Notes under the pieces: model-generated
Database searches by the model: none
The model's input: the letters and a program-made list of their open reading frames with translations, nothing else
Told to the model about the DNA's origin: nothing
Part shown: positions 1 through 7,936 of the stretch, in pieces
How the letters are laid out: every line of letters starts with the position of its first letter
Numbering within the stretch: position 1 is the stretch's first letter
NCBI RefSeq assembly: GCF_021869765.1
Contig: NZ_CP084580.1
Span: forward strand, 2,914,001 to 2,978,000
Length of the DNA: 64,000 nucleotides
Direction of reading: 5' to 3'
From: Chryseobacterium sp. MEBOG06
GTDB lineage: Bacteria > Bacteroidota > Bacteroidia > Flavobacteriales > Weeksellaceae
Made by a program: the position numbers and the translations under genes

Positions 1-383
1 AGTGATTTGCGAGGTTCGGATAAGCGCCACAACAATAATTTCTGTGCTTCCTTATTTTTGTATACATAATCAAACTGAGAGATCAGCATTTCTTCCATAA
101 ATAATCTTCCTCCATCATCTGTCTTCGGCTTTATTTTATCAATTTCCTCTATTGTTACTTTGCTCCAATAGTCCTGTGAGCGAATATATTCGTCCATCAG
201 GCCATCCATTCCTCCAAAATAATTGTAAATCATCTTCTTATCTACACCGGCAATAGTTGCAATATCATTAATTTTTAATGCGGCATATCCTTTGGTTTTA
301 AGGATTTTTCCTACGGCATCTAAAAATTTCTTTTTACTTCGTTCTTTATTGCGGATATTACCTCCTACTGACTTTCTTTCCAT
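1..383 (-). CDS. TetR/AcrR family transcriptional regulator (3' end beyond window)
   Basis: The reverse strand reads from an ATG at 383 for 127 codons and runs off the window edge, so the C-terminus is missing. The N-terminus has the TetR helix-turn-helix layout: a basic start (MERKSVGGNIRNKERSKKK), then GKILKTKGYAALKINDIA, the turn IAGVDKKMIYNYFGG, and the start of an effector domain. TetR proteins usually repress their own and neighbouring promoters by binding short palindromes. A perfect 7-bp inverted repeat with a 4-nt spacer lies 46 bp upstream at 429-446, and three further copies follow downstream. A minus-strand -7-like box (TAAACTTG, 402-409) lies between that palindrome and the start codon. 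The ligand is unknown. Confidence 0.85.
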   Translation of the reverse strand, partial: MERKSVGGNIRNKERSKKKFLDAVGKILKTKGYAALKINDIATIAGVDKKMIYNYFGGMDGLMDEYIRSQDYWSKVTIEEIDKIKPKTDDGGRLFMEEMLISQFDYVYKNKEAQKLLLWRLSEPRKS

Positions 384-428
384 GGTAAATATTAGATAAT
401 ACAAGTTTAAGAAAATTCCTTCTACTTT

Positions 429-446
429 AGACACTACCAAGTGTCT
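429..446. promoter_or_regulatory. TetR-type operator palindrome, copy 1 (divergent)
   Basis: AGACACT-ACCA-AGTGTCT is a perfect 7-bp inverted repeat with a 4-nt spacer. It lies between the leftward tetR gene and a rightward -7 box (CATATTTG, 454-461, one mismatch to TAnnTTTG). The same palindrome recurs at 884-901, 1256-1273 and 1607-1624, each time exactly 7 bp before a -7 box. Binding by the adjacent TetR protein is inferred. Confidence 0.7.
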
Positions 447-630
447 AATTTTGCATATTTGTAGAAACTAAAACCATTCTAAATAAGAAAGAGCCGTTAA
501 AGTGGGAGAATTAGAAACAATTGAGAGTGTAATTATGCTCTATCCAATAAAGACAGCTTCAGACATTCATTAGCTAATGAAAAATATTTAAACAAAAATC
601 TCGTTAGGAATTCAATGGTGCTTTCTTAAG
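447..630 (+). ncRNA. Putative small RNA unit 1 (divergent member of a four-copy family)
   Basis: A transcript starting just after the -7 box at 454-461 would hold no convincing ORF. It contains a hairpin, AGAGTGT-AATT-ATGCTCT (about 523-540), that aligns with hairpins in units 2 and 3 around a GTAATTATG core shared with unit 2. A perfect dyad, TTCATTAG/CTAATGAA, lies at 566-581. A degenerate form of the family terminator (CGTTAG, GAAT, TCAATGGTG) lies near 602-620. This is the least conserved of the four units and may be decaying. Confidence 0.4.
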
Positions 631-883
631 TTGAAAGGATGGTCACTTTTCCTAACAATGAGTAGATTATATTAAAAGCATTTATTATAAGAAGGAAACT
701 TCAGCAAAGGTATTGGAAGACCTTGAATGTAAATATTTAACCGTTTGATGGGAATTTTTTTTGAAATTTTAACCTCGAACAATATATTTTCTATTTTTAC
801 CAATAATTTAATCAATTAATATACAATGCTTTATAGATATTATATGAATCAAATCAGAAAAAAGGAAAAAAAAATAACATTTT

Positions 884-916
884 AAACACTTTATAGTGTC
901 TTATTTATTATATTTG
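884..916 (+). promoter_or_regulatory. Operator plus -7 box of small RNA unit 2
   Basis: AAACACT-TTAT-AGTGTCT (884-901) is followed after 7 bp by TATATTTG (909-916), a full match to the Bacteroidetes -7 consensus TAnnTTTG. The palindrome occupies the spacer between -7 and -33, where a bound repressor would block the sigma factor. Confidence 0.65.
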
Positions 917-921
917 CATCA

Positions 922-1085
922 AACTAATAACCGTTTTGTATTTTAAAACACTATCTAAGTTGAAAAAGAAGAAAAATTCAGACCGTAATTATGTTCCCTC
1001 AATTTAAAGATAGTTTCGAATATTAAACAACTAAGGTAAAAACACTTACACAAAAACATCATTAGAAATCTAATGGTGTTTTTCG
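922..1085 (+). ncRNA. Putative structured small RNA, unit 2
   Basis: About 160 nt run from the predicted start to a strong intrinsic terminator. No ORF is credible. The predicted fold is an outer stem ACTATCT/AGATAGT extended by AAGTTGA/TCAATTT, enclosing a hairpin GA-C-CGT-AATT-ATG-T-TC. A conserved single-stranded block with ACTAAGGTAAAAACAC follows, then the terminator. Relative to unit 3, several paired positions change on both sides of a stem. The family is not recognised; the Rfam Flavo-1 model would be one covariance model to test. Confidence 0.55.
1052..1085 (+). terminator. Intrinsic terminator of small RNA unit 2
   Basis: Stem AAAAACATCATTAG (1052-1065) pairs with CTAATGGTGTTTTT (1070-1083) with one G-U pair. 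The loop is AAAT, and the 3' side continues TTTTTCGTTTTC. Confidence 0.7.
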
Positions 1086-1255
1086 TTTTCGGGAAAATAT
1101 TACCCTGCCTCCTGTTTTTTTTCACCTTTATCCAGCATATCCAAGCTAATAGGGTTTAACTACAACTTTTTCCTTCTTAAAGCACTCATTTAAAAGACTA
1201 ATATATAGAACATTACACTTATTTTCGTAAAATAAATAAAAAATAATAATAATTT

Positions 1256-1288
1256 AAACACTTTATAGTGTCTTATTTATTATATTTG
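1256..1288 (+). promoter_or_regulatory. Operator plus -7 box of small RNA unit 3
   Basis: AAACACT-TTAT-AGTGTCT (1256-1273), 7 bp, then TATATTTG (1281-1288). The block from the palindrome to about 50 bp past the -7 box is essentially identical to the one at 884, which points to tandem duplication. Confidence 0.65.
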
Positions 1289-1293
1289 CATCA

Positions 1294-1449
1294 AACTAAT
1301 AACCGTTTTGTATTTTAAAACACTATTTAAGTGAAAATTCAGGTCGCAATCGCGTCCCTCAACTTAAAAATAGTTTCGAATATTAAACAACTAAGGTAAG
1401 ATCACTTACACAGGAGTATCATTAGACATCTAATGGTACTTTTTCATTT
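1294..1449 (+). ncRNA. Putative structured small RNA, unit 3
   Basis: This is a paralogue of unit 2, shorter by a few bases in the loop. The outer stem is ACTATTT/AAATAGT, a C-G to T-A compensatory change relative to unit 2, plus AAGT/ACTT. The inner hairpin is GG-T-CGC-AATC-GCG-T-CC, where A-T became G-C and T-A became C-G. The linker TTTCGAATATTAAACAACTA is identical to unit 2. It ends in an intrinsic terminator, and no ORF is plausible. Confidence 0.55.
1415..1449 (+). terminator. Intrinsic terminator of small RNA unit 3
   Basis: AGTATCATTAG (1415-1425) pairs with CTAATGGTACT (1430-1440) with one G-U pair. The loop is ACAT and the tail is TTTTCATTTTC. Confidence 0.7.
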
Positions 1450-1606
1450 TCAGGAAAAGCGTTCGCCAAACTATTGTTTTTTTTATTGATTTGAATAGAT
1501 CAGATTCTTTTTTACTTTATCATTATTGCTCTGAATACCTTCTATCAAACATTTTCTTTCCATTATCATAATATCAATAAGAGAGGAGATAAAAAAAATT
1601 AATTTT

Positions 1607-1639
1607 AGACACTTTACAGTGTCTTATTTTGTATATTTG
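1607..1639 (+). promoter_or_regulatory. Operator plus -7 box of small RNA unit 4
   Basis: AGACACT-TTAC-AGTGTCT (1607-1624) is a perfect 7-bp inverted repeat. It is followed after 7 bp by TATATTTG (1632-1639), the same spacing as in the other three copies. Confidence 0.65.
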
Positions 1640-1644
1640 CATCC

Positions 1645-1776
1645 AACTAATAACCATTTTACATATTAAGCACGACGTGAGTTGAAAAACTAAAAAAGAT
1701 TTCGAGAAAACCCACTAAGGTAAAAACACAAAACTTAGTCAGCAGCAATAGGATTCTAATGCTGCTGTTTTATTTT
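1645..1776 (+). ncRNA. Putative small RNA, unit 4 (shortened)
   Basis: About 130 nt. It keeps the 5' block CAACTAATAACC, a TTTCGA segment and ACTAAGGTAAAAACAC, but lacks the long central stem-loop of units 2 and 3. It ends in a different but positionally equivalent terminator. No ORF is seen. Confidence 0.45.
1740..1776 (+). terminator. Intrinsic terminator of small RNA unit 4
   Basis: AGCAGCAATAG (1741-1751) pairs with CTAATGCTGCT (1756-1766) with one mismatch; C1740 pairs with G1767. The loop is GATT and the tail TTTTATTTT. Confidence 0.7.
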
Positions 1777-2177
1777 GGGCATATTCTTTCATTTCTTAAA
1801 CGCAGCCAGCAAAGCAATTGATCATAGCCCATTTTCCAAAGATTATGAAAACAGCTTCTGCAAAACCTGAAAATCTCATGTTTGATTTTGACTAGGGTAA
1901 CATTAAATATTCTGATGGCATTGTCTGTTTTTTATTTCTTACTGACTCTAAAATATTTTGAGTATCAATTCTCATTTGATCAGTATTATATAAAATTCAT
2001 TCTTCTATTTAACTGATTATCTTTATATTTCATGTGTTTGTATGCATAAATACAATCTTCAATTTAGTATTTCCAGCAATTGACTGATAGGGCATAATTA
2101 AATTATGGGAATAATCTATCAAAAATGGGCTGTGATTTGGTATAATTAAGCCTATATTTACCAAAAAATTTAAATTA
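1777..2177. other. Intergenic stretch
   Basis: About 400 bp between the last small-RNA terminator and the next gene. I see no ORF, strong hairpin or further copy of the upstream palindrome. It presumably holds the promoter of the gene at 2178. Confidence 0.5.
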
Positions 2178-2537
2178 ATGAATTATAAGCTTGAGCTCAA
2201 CACTCAGGAGCCTAACTCTAAAATTGTTTTTAATACGGTCATATTTGATTCGTTCAAGGTTAATATAGTTGAAAGATATATCGGTTCTATGAAGGCTCGT
2301 CCTACATTATGTGAAGCTTTATTTAAAGTCAGAACTTTAGACAATACAATGATTGAAAGAAGGGATGGTAATACCAGAGTAAAGATTAAAGGTGATGATT
2401 TTGAAGTCTACCACAGATTAAGCAGAGATCTGAACTCTTACGAGTATAAGAACAGATTGGTCAACAGAAAAGATGTTGAACAGAACTATGTTCATTTCAT
2501 TCTAAGTTTAGTGATCGCCAACTATCAATTAAATTAA
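2178..2537 (+). CDS. Hypothetical protein, 119 aa
   Basis: A complete ORF with ATG and TAA. The protein is soluble, charged and has no signal peptide or membrane segment. It shows alternating beta-like stretches (KIVFNTVIFDSFKVNIVERY) and a charged C-terminal half (NTRVKIKGDDFEVYHRLSRD). I do not recognise a family. It lies alone, downstream of the small-RNA units and convergent with the LuxR-type gene. Amino-acid composition and uninterrupted length suggest a real gene. Function unknown. Confidence 0.6.
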   Translation: MNYKLELNTQEPNSKIVFNTVIFDSFKVNIVERYIGSMKARPTLCEALFKVRTLDNTMIERRDGNTRVKIKGDDFEVYHRLSRDLNSYEYKNRLVNRKDVEQNYVHFILSLVIANYQLN

Positions 2538-2926
2538 TCTGCCCTTAGTATTTTAACCCCTGCTGACAGGCTTAATATCCCCATTTTGTTCTAAAAAAAA
2601 TTGCAGTAATCCAATACTTCAATTTTATGTTATGGGCATAATCGGAATACTATTTGTTACAGGAATTTTACCGATACCGTTTTGTGCTTTATGAAAATTA
2701 GATGAACTCATGCTGATGTTTTTCTAGAATGCAGCAATTTCCGATAGGTATAAAAATCATAAAGTAAAGGCATAAAGATTAAAAATAGATTTTTCAATCC
2801 TTAAAAATCCCAGCAGATGTTGGGTTTTTTTTTGATTGTACTATAAGAAATACATTTCAGAATTAAAAAATTAAAATATCCGGTTCACTGATTTTAACTG
2901 AAGACAACTTTAAAATTTAAATTTTT
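2538..2926. other. Intergenic stretch with an orphan terminator
   Basis: No gene. A rightward terminator sits at 2809-2832, some 270 nt after the preceding stop codon. That leaves either a long 3' UTR or an unannotated small transcript. Confidence 0.5.
2809..2832 (+). terminator. Intrinsic terminator
   Basis: CCCAGC-AGAT-GTTGGG (6-bp stem with one G-U pair) is followed by nine T residues. It points rightward, toward the 3' end of the leftward LuxR-type gene. Confidence 0.6.
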
Positions 2927-3685
2927 CTAAATCAAATTATTGGTGATCACATAAGAAATGGCTTCGATAATATTTTTCACTCCTATTCTCTCAAATAATT
3001 TACTTCTGTGAAATTTAATGGTACTTGGAGCAACGAACAGCTGTTCAGCAATTTCTTCTATTTTCATTCCCTGAAGATAAAGTCTGATGATTTCAATTTC
3101 CCTGATTTTTAAGGTTATTTTGGCTTCTTCTGACCATTTTCCTGTAGAGAGATTATATTTCCAGTAGGTATCGGAAGTATTTGATAGTACGCGAATATTA
3201 CCAGCAGCACGGTTGAGTGAGTATGAAACTACACATACTATTTTAGAAATGTCTCCTTTTTCGCACAATTCTATGGGTGTAATTTTATGATTGATAAGTA
3301 CATCAACACTATTGGCGTATTTAACATGAAAATCATAAGTAATAGTATGCCGTTTTTTCTCTTCCGGTGAAAGACATTCAAAGAATTTGAATCCATAGAT
3401 CTTCACTTTTTTCAATATGTCAAGATCTTCTGATCTTGTATATTTACGAAAAAAATTGAATCCCATTTTCTCTACTTCAACAGAGCCCAGCCCTGAAAAA
3501 AGAAAACGGTTCTCGGAAATAAGCTCCATTTTCCCAGTTTTCAGATCTGCAATGTAAATACAGCCAAAATTGGTTTCTGCTACAGATTTAAGTGTATTAA
3601 AGTATTTGTTTGATACATTTTTTTCATCTGATTTTGGTAAAACCGACGAATTATCGCTACAAACTGAATTTATTATATCACTCAT
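2927..3685 (-). CDS. LuxR-type helix-turn-helix regulator, 252 aa
   Basis: The last ~65 residues form a GerE/LuxR DNA-binding domain: REIEIIRLYLQGMKIEEIAE, then the recognition helix APSTIKFHRSKLFERIGVKN. Residues ~35-150 look like a PAS-type sensory fold of the kind seen in flavobacterial LuxR-type proteins (FGCIYIADLKTGKMELISEN). There is no receiver domain or membrane segment, so it is probably a one-component cytosolic regulator. It is divergent from the surface-protein genes at 4751 and 7937 across ~1 kb, but nothing in the sequence shows that it controls them. Ligand unknown. Confidence 0.8.
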   Translation of the reverse strand: MSDIINSVCSDNSSVLPKSDEKNVSNKYFNTLKSVAETNFGCIYIADLKTGKMELISENRFLFSGLGSVEVEKMGFNFFRKYTRSEDLDILKKVKIYGFKFFECLSPEEKKRHTITYDFHVKYANSVDVLINHKITPIELCEKGDISKIVCVVSYSLNRAAGNIRVLSNTSDTYWKYNLSTGKWSEEAKITLKIREIEIIRLYLQGMKIEEIAEQLFVAPSTIKFHRSKLFERIGVKNIIEAISYVITNNLI

Positions 3686-4491
3686 ATTTTTGACATGATA
3701 TTAGTGGACACAAAACTATTTTATTAGATTATTTTTACAAACATATCCATAATTAAGCTAAATAAAAAATCTATTAAAACTTAATTATAGTTAAACATAA
3801 AACTGAAAATCTTTTATTTCAACATTAAAAAAATCTATAATTCCCCATTTTATTGATTATTTCCATATCTGTTAAAAATGTTTTCAGATTTTTTGGGGTA
3901 CAAATTAGAAAATAAATGAAAAGATCAAAGACAATAAGGTTTCAGGAAAGTCTTTTTTAATAAGACAAAATTCACATATCCTTTATTACAAAAGAGCCTC
4001 ATGATTATTCATCATCATTTTAATTCATCACTAAAGGAATTAAAACTATACGAAAGTATAGTAATATTAAATTTTTATTAAATTATTTTTACCCAAATCA
4101 TAATTATAAAGTAAAAAAATCTAATAACCCTTCTAATAAAATGAAAGAACATCCAAAAATAATCACAGACTTGCCGGTAGCTAAGCTATCGTAAAGTTAA
4201 GAATTTTGATAATAAAAAAACATTAAGTAATTTCTGATTTGCAGGTGAGTATTTTGTAATGAATTTAATATTTTGTTTATAAAATAATCACGGATATCAT
4301 TCAAAATAATTATACAAATCTTTTTTGCTTCGAATGTTGAACGTAATTAAAAAGAAATAATTCTATTATTCTTCCGATTCAGATCGCGTATCTCAAAATA
4401 GGTGATCAGGTGAAATAACAGGATCCTCCCCTTCCCACTTAGCGCCCAAATTTTTGATAATGAATCAATATCTCTGGATTTCTAAACGAAA
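3686..4491. other. Long AT-rich intergenic region
   Basis: No credible ORF. At 4421-4480 one frame gives RILPFPLSAQIF, which resembles the end of a signal peptide, but it has no start codon. It may be the other end of the decayed secreted-protein gene whose 3' end lies at 4492-4692. Confidence 0.3.
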
Positions 4492-4692
4492 TTTCCAGGG
4501 CCGTATTGGTACGTCACGAATATAAGCTCAAAAGCTAAATATAAGCTTTATAGTGCTGCAGGAAGACTAGTATCAATTGGTATCACCCTGAATAACTCTA
4601 TTAATGTAAGTAACCTTATCAATGGGGTTTATGTAATAGAAATAGAAGATGTTCGAGGAACCATACAAAAGAAATTCATAAAAGAACCATAA
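4492..4692 (+). pseudogene. Remnant of a T9SS type A sorting-domain protein (3' end only)
   Basis: The frame ending at the TAA at 4690-4692 encodes KYKLYSAAGRLVSIG, then NVSNLINGVYVIEIED and finally KKFIKEP. This is the typical pattern of the T9SS type A C-terminal signal: a beta-sandwich with 'GR' in the middle, 'L.nGvYvi' and a terminal basic KKFIK motif. No ATG or catalytic/adhesive domain precedes it, so it is the 3' scar of a deleted exported-protein gene. The functional copy nearest in type is the C-terminus of the phosphatase ending at 56954. Confidence 0.6.
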
Positions 4693-4750
4693 CAGCTTTT
4701 ATTAGTAATGAACTCAACCTTATTTTTCAGAAATTATAATTCTATCGCGC

Positions 4751-7700
4751 ATGAAAAACTTTATATTTAGTCTATTAAGCCTCTTTCTGACGTTCGGCTC
4801 TTTATTCGGACAAAGAGATACTGAACATTGGATAGCTCCTTACTATGCTTCAACAAGCTACACCCAGGCTTTGTATTTATCTACAGATTCTCTGATTCCT
4901 TTTGATGTTACAGTGTATAGCAATAATATTGCCCTGGGAACTGTCACCATCAGTAAAGGCAGTCCACAGATTTATACGGTTCCTGTCACTAATATAGCCG
5001 CCACAGTTCCTGCTGAAGCTTTCACAGTGATCAATAAAGGCTTATATCTTAACGGTGCCAAACCTTTCTACTGCACGCTTAGAATGGTGAGCAACACTAC
5101 TCACGCAGAAATTGTTACGAGCAAAGGTAAGGCAGGAATTGGGAAGGAGTTTTATGTAGCTGCAACTCCGTCTCCTTTTTCAAGTACGGGAAATAATTTC
5201 ACTGCCGGTATTTTGGCTACAGAGAATGCGACCTCAGTAACGGTAACGTGGAATGCGGGTGTCAATTTTCTGGGCACTGCTCCAGCAGGTACAACGCATA
5301 CTTTTATCCTGAATAAAGGAGAGTCTTTTATCTTCGCAGGTAATGGAGCCAATTCCTCGAATATCGGATCATTCATTGGAGCAAAAGTAGTTTCTGACAA
5401 GCCGGTTACTCTTACCAACGGAAACGTTAACGGAAATTTTGGAACTACAACCAATTCAGGATCGGATGCCATTTTGGATCAGGCTGTTCCTGTAGAAAGG
5501 TTGGGAAGTACATTTGCAATGGTAAGAACAAGATCTACCGCAGCAGACTTAGAGGGTGGCATTGTGATCGCTACTGAAAACAATACAGATATATTTTTAA
5601 ATGGCTCTACCACGCCCGCTGCTACAATCAATCAGGGAGAATGGTATAGAATTTCAGGGGATGCTTATGTACTTCAGGGGACTTCCGGACATGCCAATAT
5701 GTTTATAACCACCTCAAAAAATGTCTATTTGTATCAGCTGGTAGCTGTTAATAACAGTAGTGCAACTTGCGGGTTCAATTATATTCCTCCATTAAACTGT
5801 TTTCTACCGAGAAAAATAGACGAGATCGGCAAAATCAATGAAATGCCACTTCCTAATCCTACCCCAAGCGATATGGTCATTAAGTTAAATATCCTAACTG
5901 AAGCCGGCGCAACGGTAACAGTCAACGGAAATTTCCCTAATGCTACTCAGGGGCCTTATCCGCTGACCGGAAATGCATCATGGGTAACTTATGTGATAGA
6001 AGGAATTACAGGTAACGTAACTATTATTTCTGACAAAGCAGTCACTGCCGGTATCAATGGAGGATACAACACTTCCGGATATGGAGGATATTTTGCAGGA
6101 TTTTCATCAATCCCTGTAATTGCAAAAAAAACAGGAGACTGTGTTCCGGGTATTGTGCTGGAAGTAGATGACGGATATGATTCTTATCAATGGTTCTTAA
6201 ATGGAGCTGCCATACCAGGAGCCACATCCCATACCTACACTCCTACTCAGGCAGGAAATTACACCGTAAAAGTAACAATGGGAAGCTGTCCACCGGTTAC
6301 GACTCCTATTTATAAAGTCTTCCCTTGTTTATATGAATCTACTTCAACGGTTAATTCATGTGCTTCAAAGGTTATTACCCCTGCATTCTCCAATTCTGCC
6401 CAGACGCCACTAGGAAGTACAGTCACCATCATTACTCCTCCCGCTCACGGAACTGTTACCTCACCCAACCCTACTACAGGAGCATTTACATATGTTCCCA
6501 ATACAGGATATATAGGCCCGGACCTTATTGTATACCAGTTTTGCAGTAATGCACCGGAATTTATTGATTGTGAAAAAGTAACTTTACATTTAAATGTTGT
6601 ACCATTCATTCTGGATGATGCCACCGTTAAAGCATGTCAGTATAACGGAAAAGGATTTTTTGACTTAACAAAAGCTGCTGTTACTTCTTACAGTCCTGTA
6701 GTGAAAAAGTTCTACCTTAGTATGGCAGATCTTACTTCTGACTCCAATCCAATTACAGATCCTACAAATTATAACTCTGCCGCCGGAGTTGTGTATGTAA
6801 AGGTAACGACCAGTGAAGGATGTACGGGCACTGCTAAAATTACGTTAGCTTTCTTTCCTTCTCCTGTAGTACATGATGGTTTGTTAAGTGAATGTTTTCT
6901 TCCGGAAGCAGAAAATCAGTCAAAATTTGATCTGACAGCGGCCAACATCACAAATGAAACACCTGTCACAAAGAGTTTTTATACAACATTAACGGATGCC
7001 GGCAATGATACCAATGAAATCCAGAATCCGACAGCTTATACCTCTGCAAATGCCACTGTTTATGCAAGAGTTTACAACGCAGACGGATGTTATTCCATTG
7101 CAAAAATTATTCTTAAGGTAATTCCTCCGAAAAGATCTGCAGTACTTACAGATAGAATCATTTGTATAGATGCCAAAACTACGTTAGATGCAGGCCCCGG
7201 ATATGCTTCTTACCAATGGAGTACCGGAGCAACTACGCAAACAATACAGGATGTCATGGTGGGAACATACTGGGTCATTCTTGAAGATAACGGATGCTTT
7301 GTTAAACAGCCCGTCAATGTTAAAAAATCTCAGGATCCGGTGATTCAGGAAGTTGAAATTTCCAATAATACTGCAACCGTTCATATATCAGGAGGAAAAG
7401 CATCTTATCAATATGCGGTAGACGCTCCTTCTAACTGGCAGGACTCTAACGTTTTCACAGGACTTACAAGAGGCCAGCATACATTCTATATAAAAGATGC
7501 ATATAACTGTACGCCGGTTTCTGTAGAAGTAACAGTACCTAACCTTATTAATGCGATCACGCCAAACGGAGATCATAAAAATGATTTTATTGACTATAGT
7601 GAATTGGCTTATAAGGAGAATCTTTCATTCGTAGTGTATGACAGGTATGGAAACAAGATTTTCACCGGAAATAAGTTTAATAACTACAGGTGGGACGGAA

Positions 7701-7822
7701 AGCATTTCGATAAAAAAATAACAACTGACACTTATTGGTATCATATTAACTGGAACGAATCCAACAAAGAAAAGACCCCAATTAAGTATACAGGATGGAT
7801 TTTAGTGAAAAATATTGAATAA
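4751..7822 (+). CDS. T9SS-exported surface protein with IgGFc-binding-like N-terminus and gliding-type C-terminus, 1023 aa
   Basis: A signal peptide (cleavage near SLFGQ) is followed by a ~450-residue domain similar to the IgGFc-binding protein N-terminal domain (DTEHWIAPYYASTSYTQALY; VVSDKPVTLTNGN; TCGFNYIPPLNCFLPRKIDE). Next come Ig-like modules (SYQWFLNGAAIPGA; YTVKV), a cadherin-like module (ITPPAHGTV ... YVPNTGYIG), two related ~80-residue modules beginning near residues 620 and 710, a second SYQWSTGATTQ module, and a type B C-terminal domain (NAITPNGDHKNDFIDYSELA ... YDRYGNKIF ... YTGWILVKN). Type B signals direct passage through the type IX system and cell-surface attachment. The role is probably adhesion or surface coating; the ligand is unknown. 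A paralogue follows after 114 bp. Confidence 0.85.
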   Translation: MKNFIFSLLSLFLTFGSLFGQRDTEHWIAPYYASTSYTQALYLSTDSLIPFDVTVYSNNIALGTVTISKGSPQIYTVPVTNIAATVPAEAFTVINKGLYLNGAKPFYCTLRMVSNTTHAEIVTSKGKAGIGKEFYVAATPSPFSSTGNNFTAGILATENATSVTVTWNAGVNFLGTAPAGTTHTFILNKGESFIFAGNGANSSNIGSFIGAKVVSDKPVTLTNGNVNGNFGTTTNSGSDAILDQAVPVERLGSTFAMVRTRSTAADLEGGIVIATENNTDIFLNGSTTPAATINQGEWYRISGDAYVLQGTSGHANMFITTSKNVYLYQLVAVNNSSATCGFNYIPPLNCFLPRKIDEIGKINEMPLPNPTPSDMVIKLNILTEAGATVTVNGNFPNATQGPYPLTGNASWVTYVIEGITGNVTIISDKAVTAGINGGYNTSGYGGYFAGFSSIPVIAKKTGDCVPGIVLEVDDGYDSYQWFLNGAAIPGATSHTYTPTQAGNYTVKVTMGSCPPVTTPIYKVFPCLYESTSTVNSCASKVITPAFSNSAQTPLGSTVTIITPPAHGTVTSPNPTTGAFTYVPNTGYIGPDLIVYQFCSNAPEFIDCEKVTLHLNVVPFILDDATVKACQYNGKGFFDLTKAAVTSYSPVVKKFYLSMADLTSDSNPITDPTNYNSAAGVVYVKVTTSEGCTGTAKITLAFFPSPVVHDGLLSECFLPEAENQSKFDLTAANITNETPVTKSFYTTLTDAGNDTNEIQNPTAYTSANATVYARVYNADGCYSIAKIILKVIPPKRSAVLTDRIICIDAKTTLDAGPGYASYQWSTGATTQTIQDVMVGTYWVILEDNGCFVKQPVNVKKSQDPVIQEVEISNNTATVHISGGKASYQYAVDAPSNWQDSNVFTGLTRGQHTFYIKDAYNCTPVSVEVTVPNLINAITPNGDHKNDFIDYSELAYKENLSFVVYDRYGNKIFTGNKFNNYRWDGKHFDKKITTDTYWYHINWNESNKEKTPIKYTGWILVKNIE

Positions 7823-7936
7823 TTTTCAAAATAACAGCTTAATGAACTACGATTATTCATCGTGGTTCATTAAATTTAACAAAAATTTAACCTAATAAAC
7901 AATTTTCTATTATTCAGTGAACAAACTTTACATTAT

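Noticed and set aside
4375-4420. Possible fifth copy of the small RNA family (ATTCAGATCGCGTATCTC resembles unit 3)
   Set aside because: Only a short block matches; there is no palindrome, -7 box or terminator, and the outer stem is missing.
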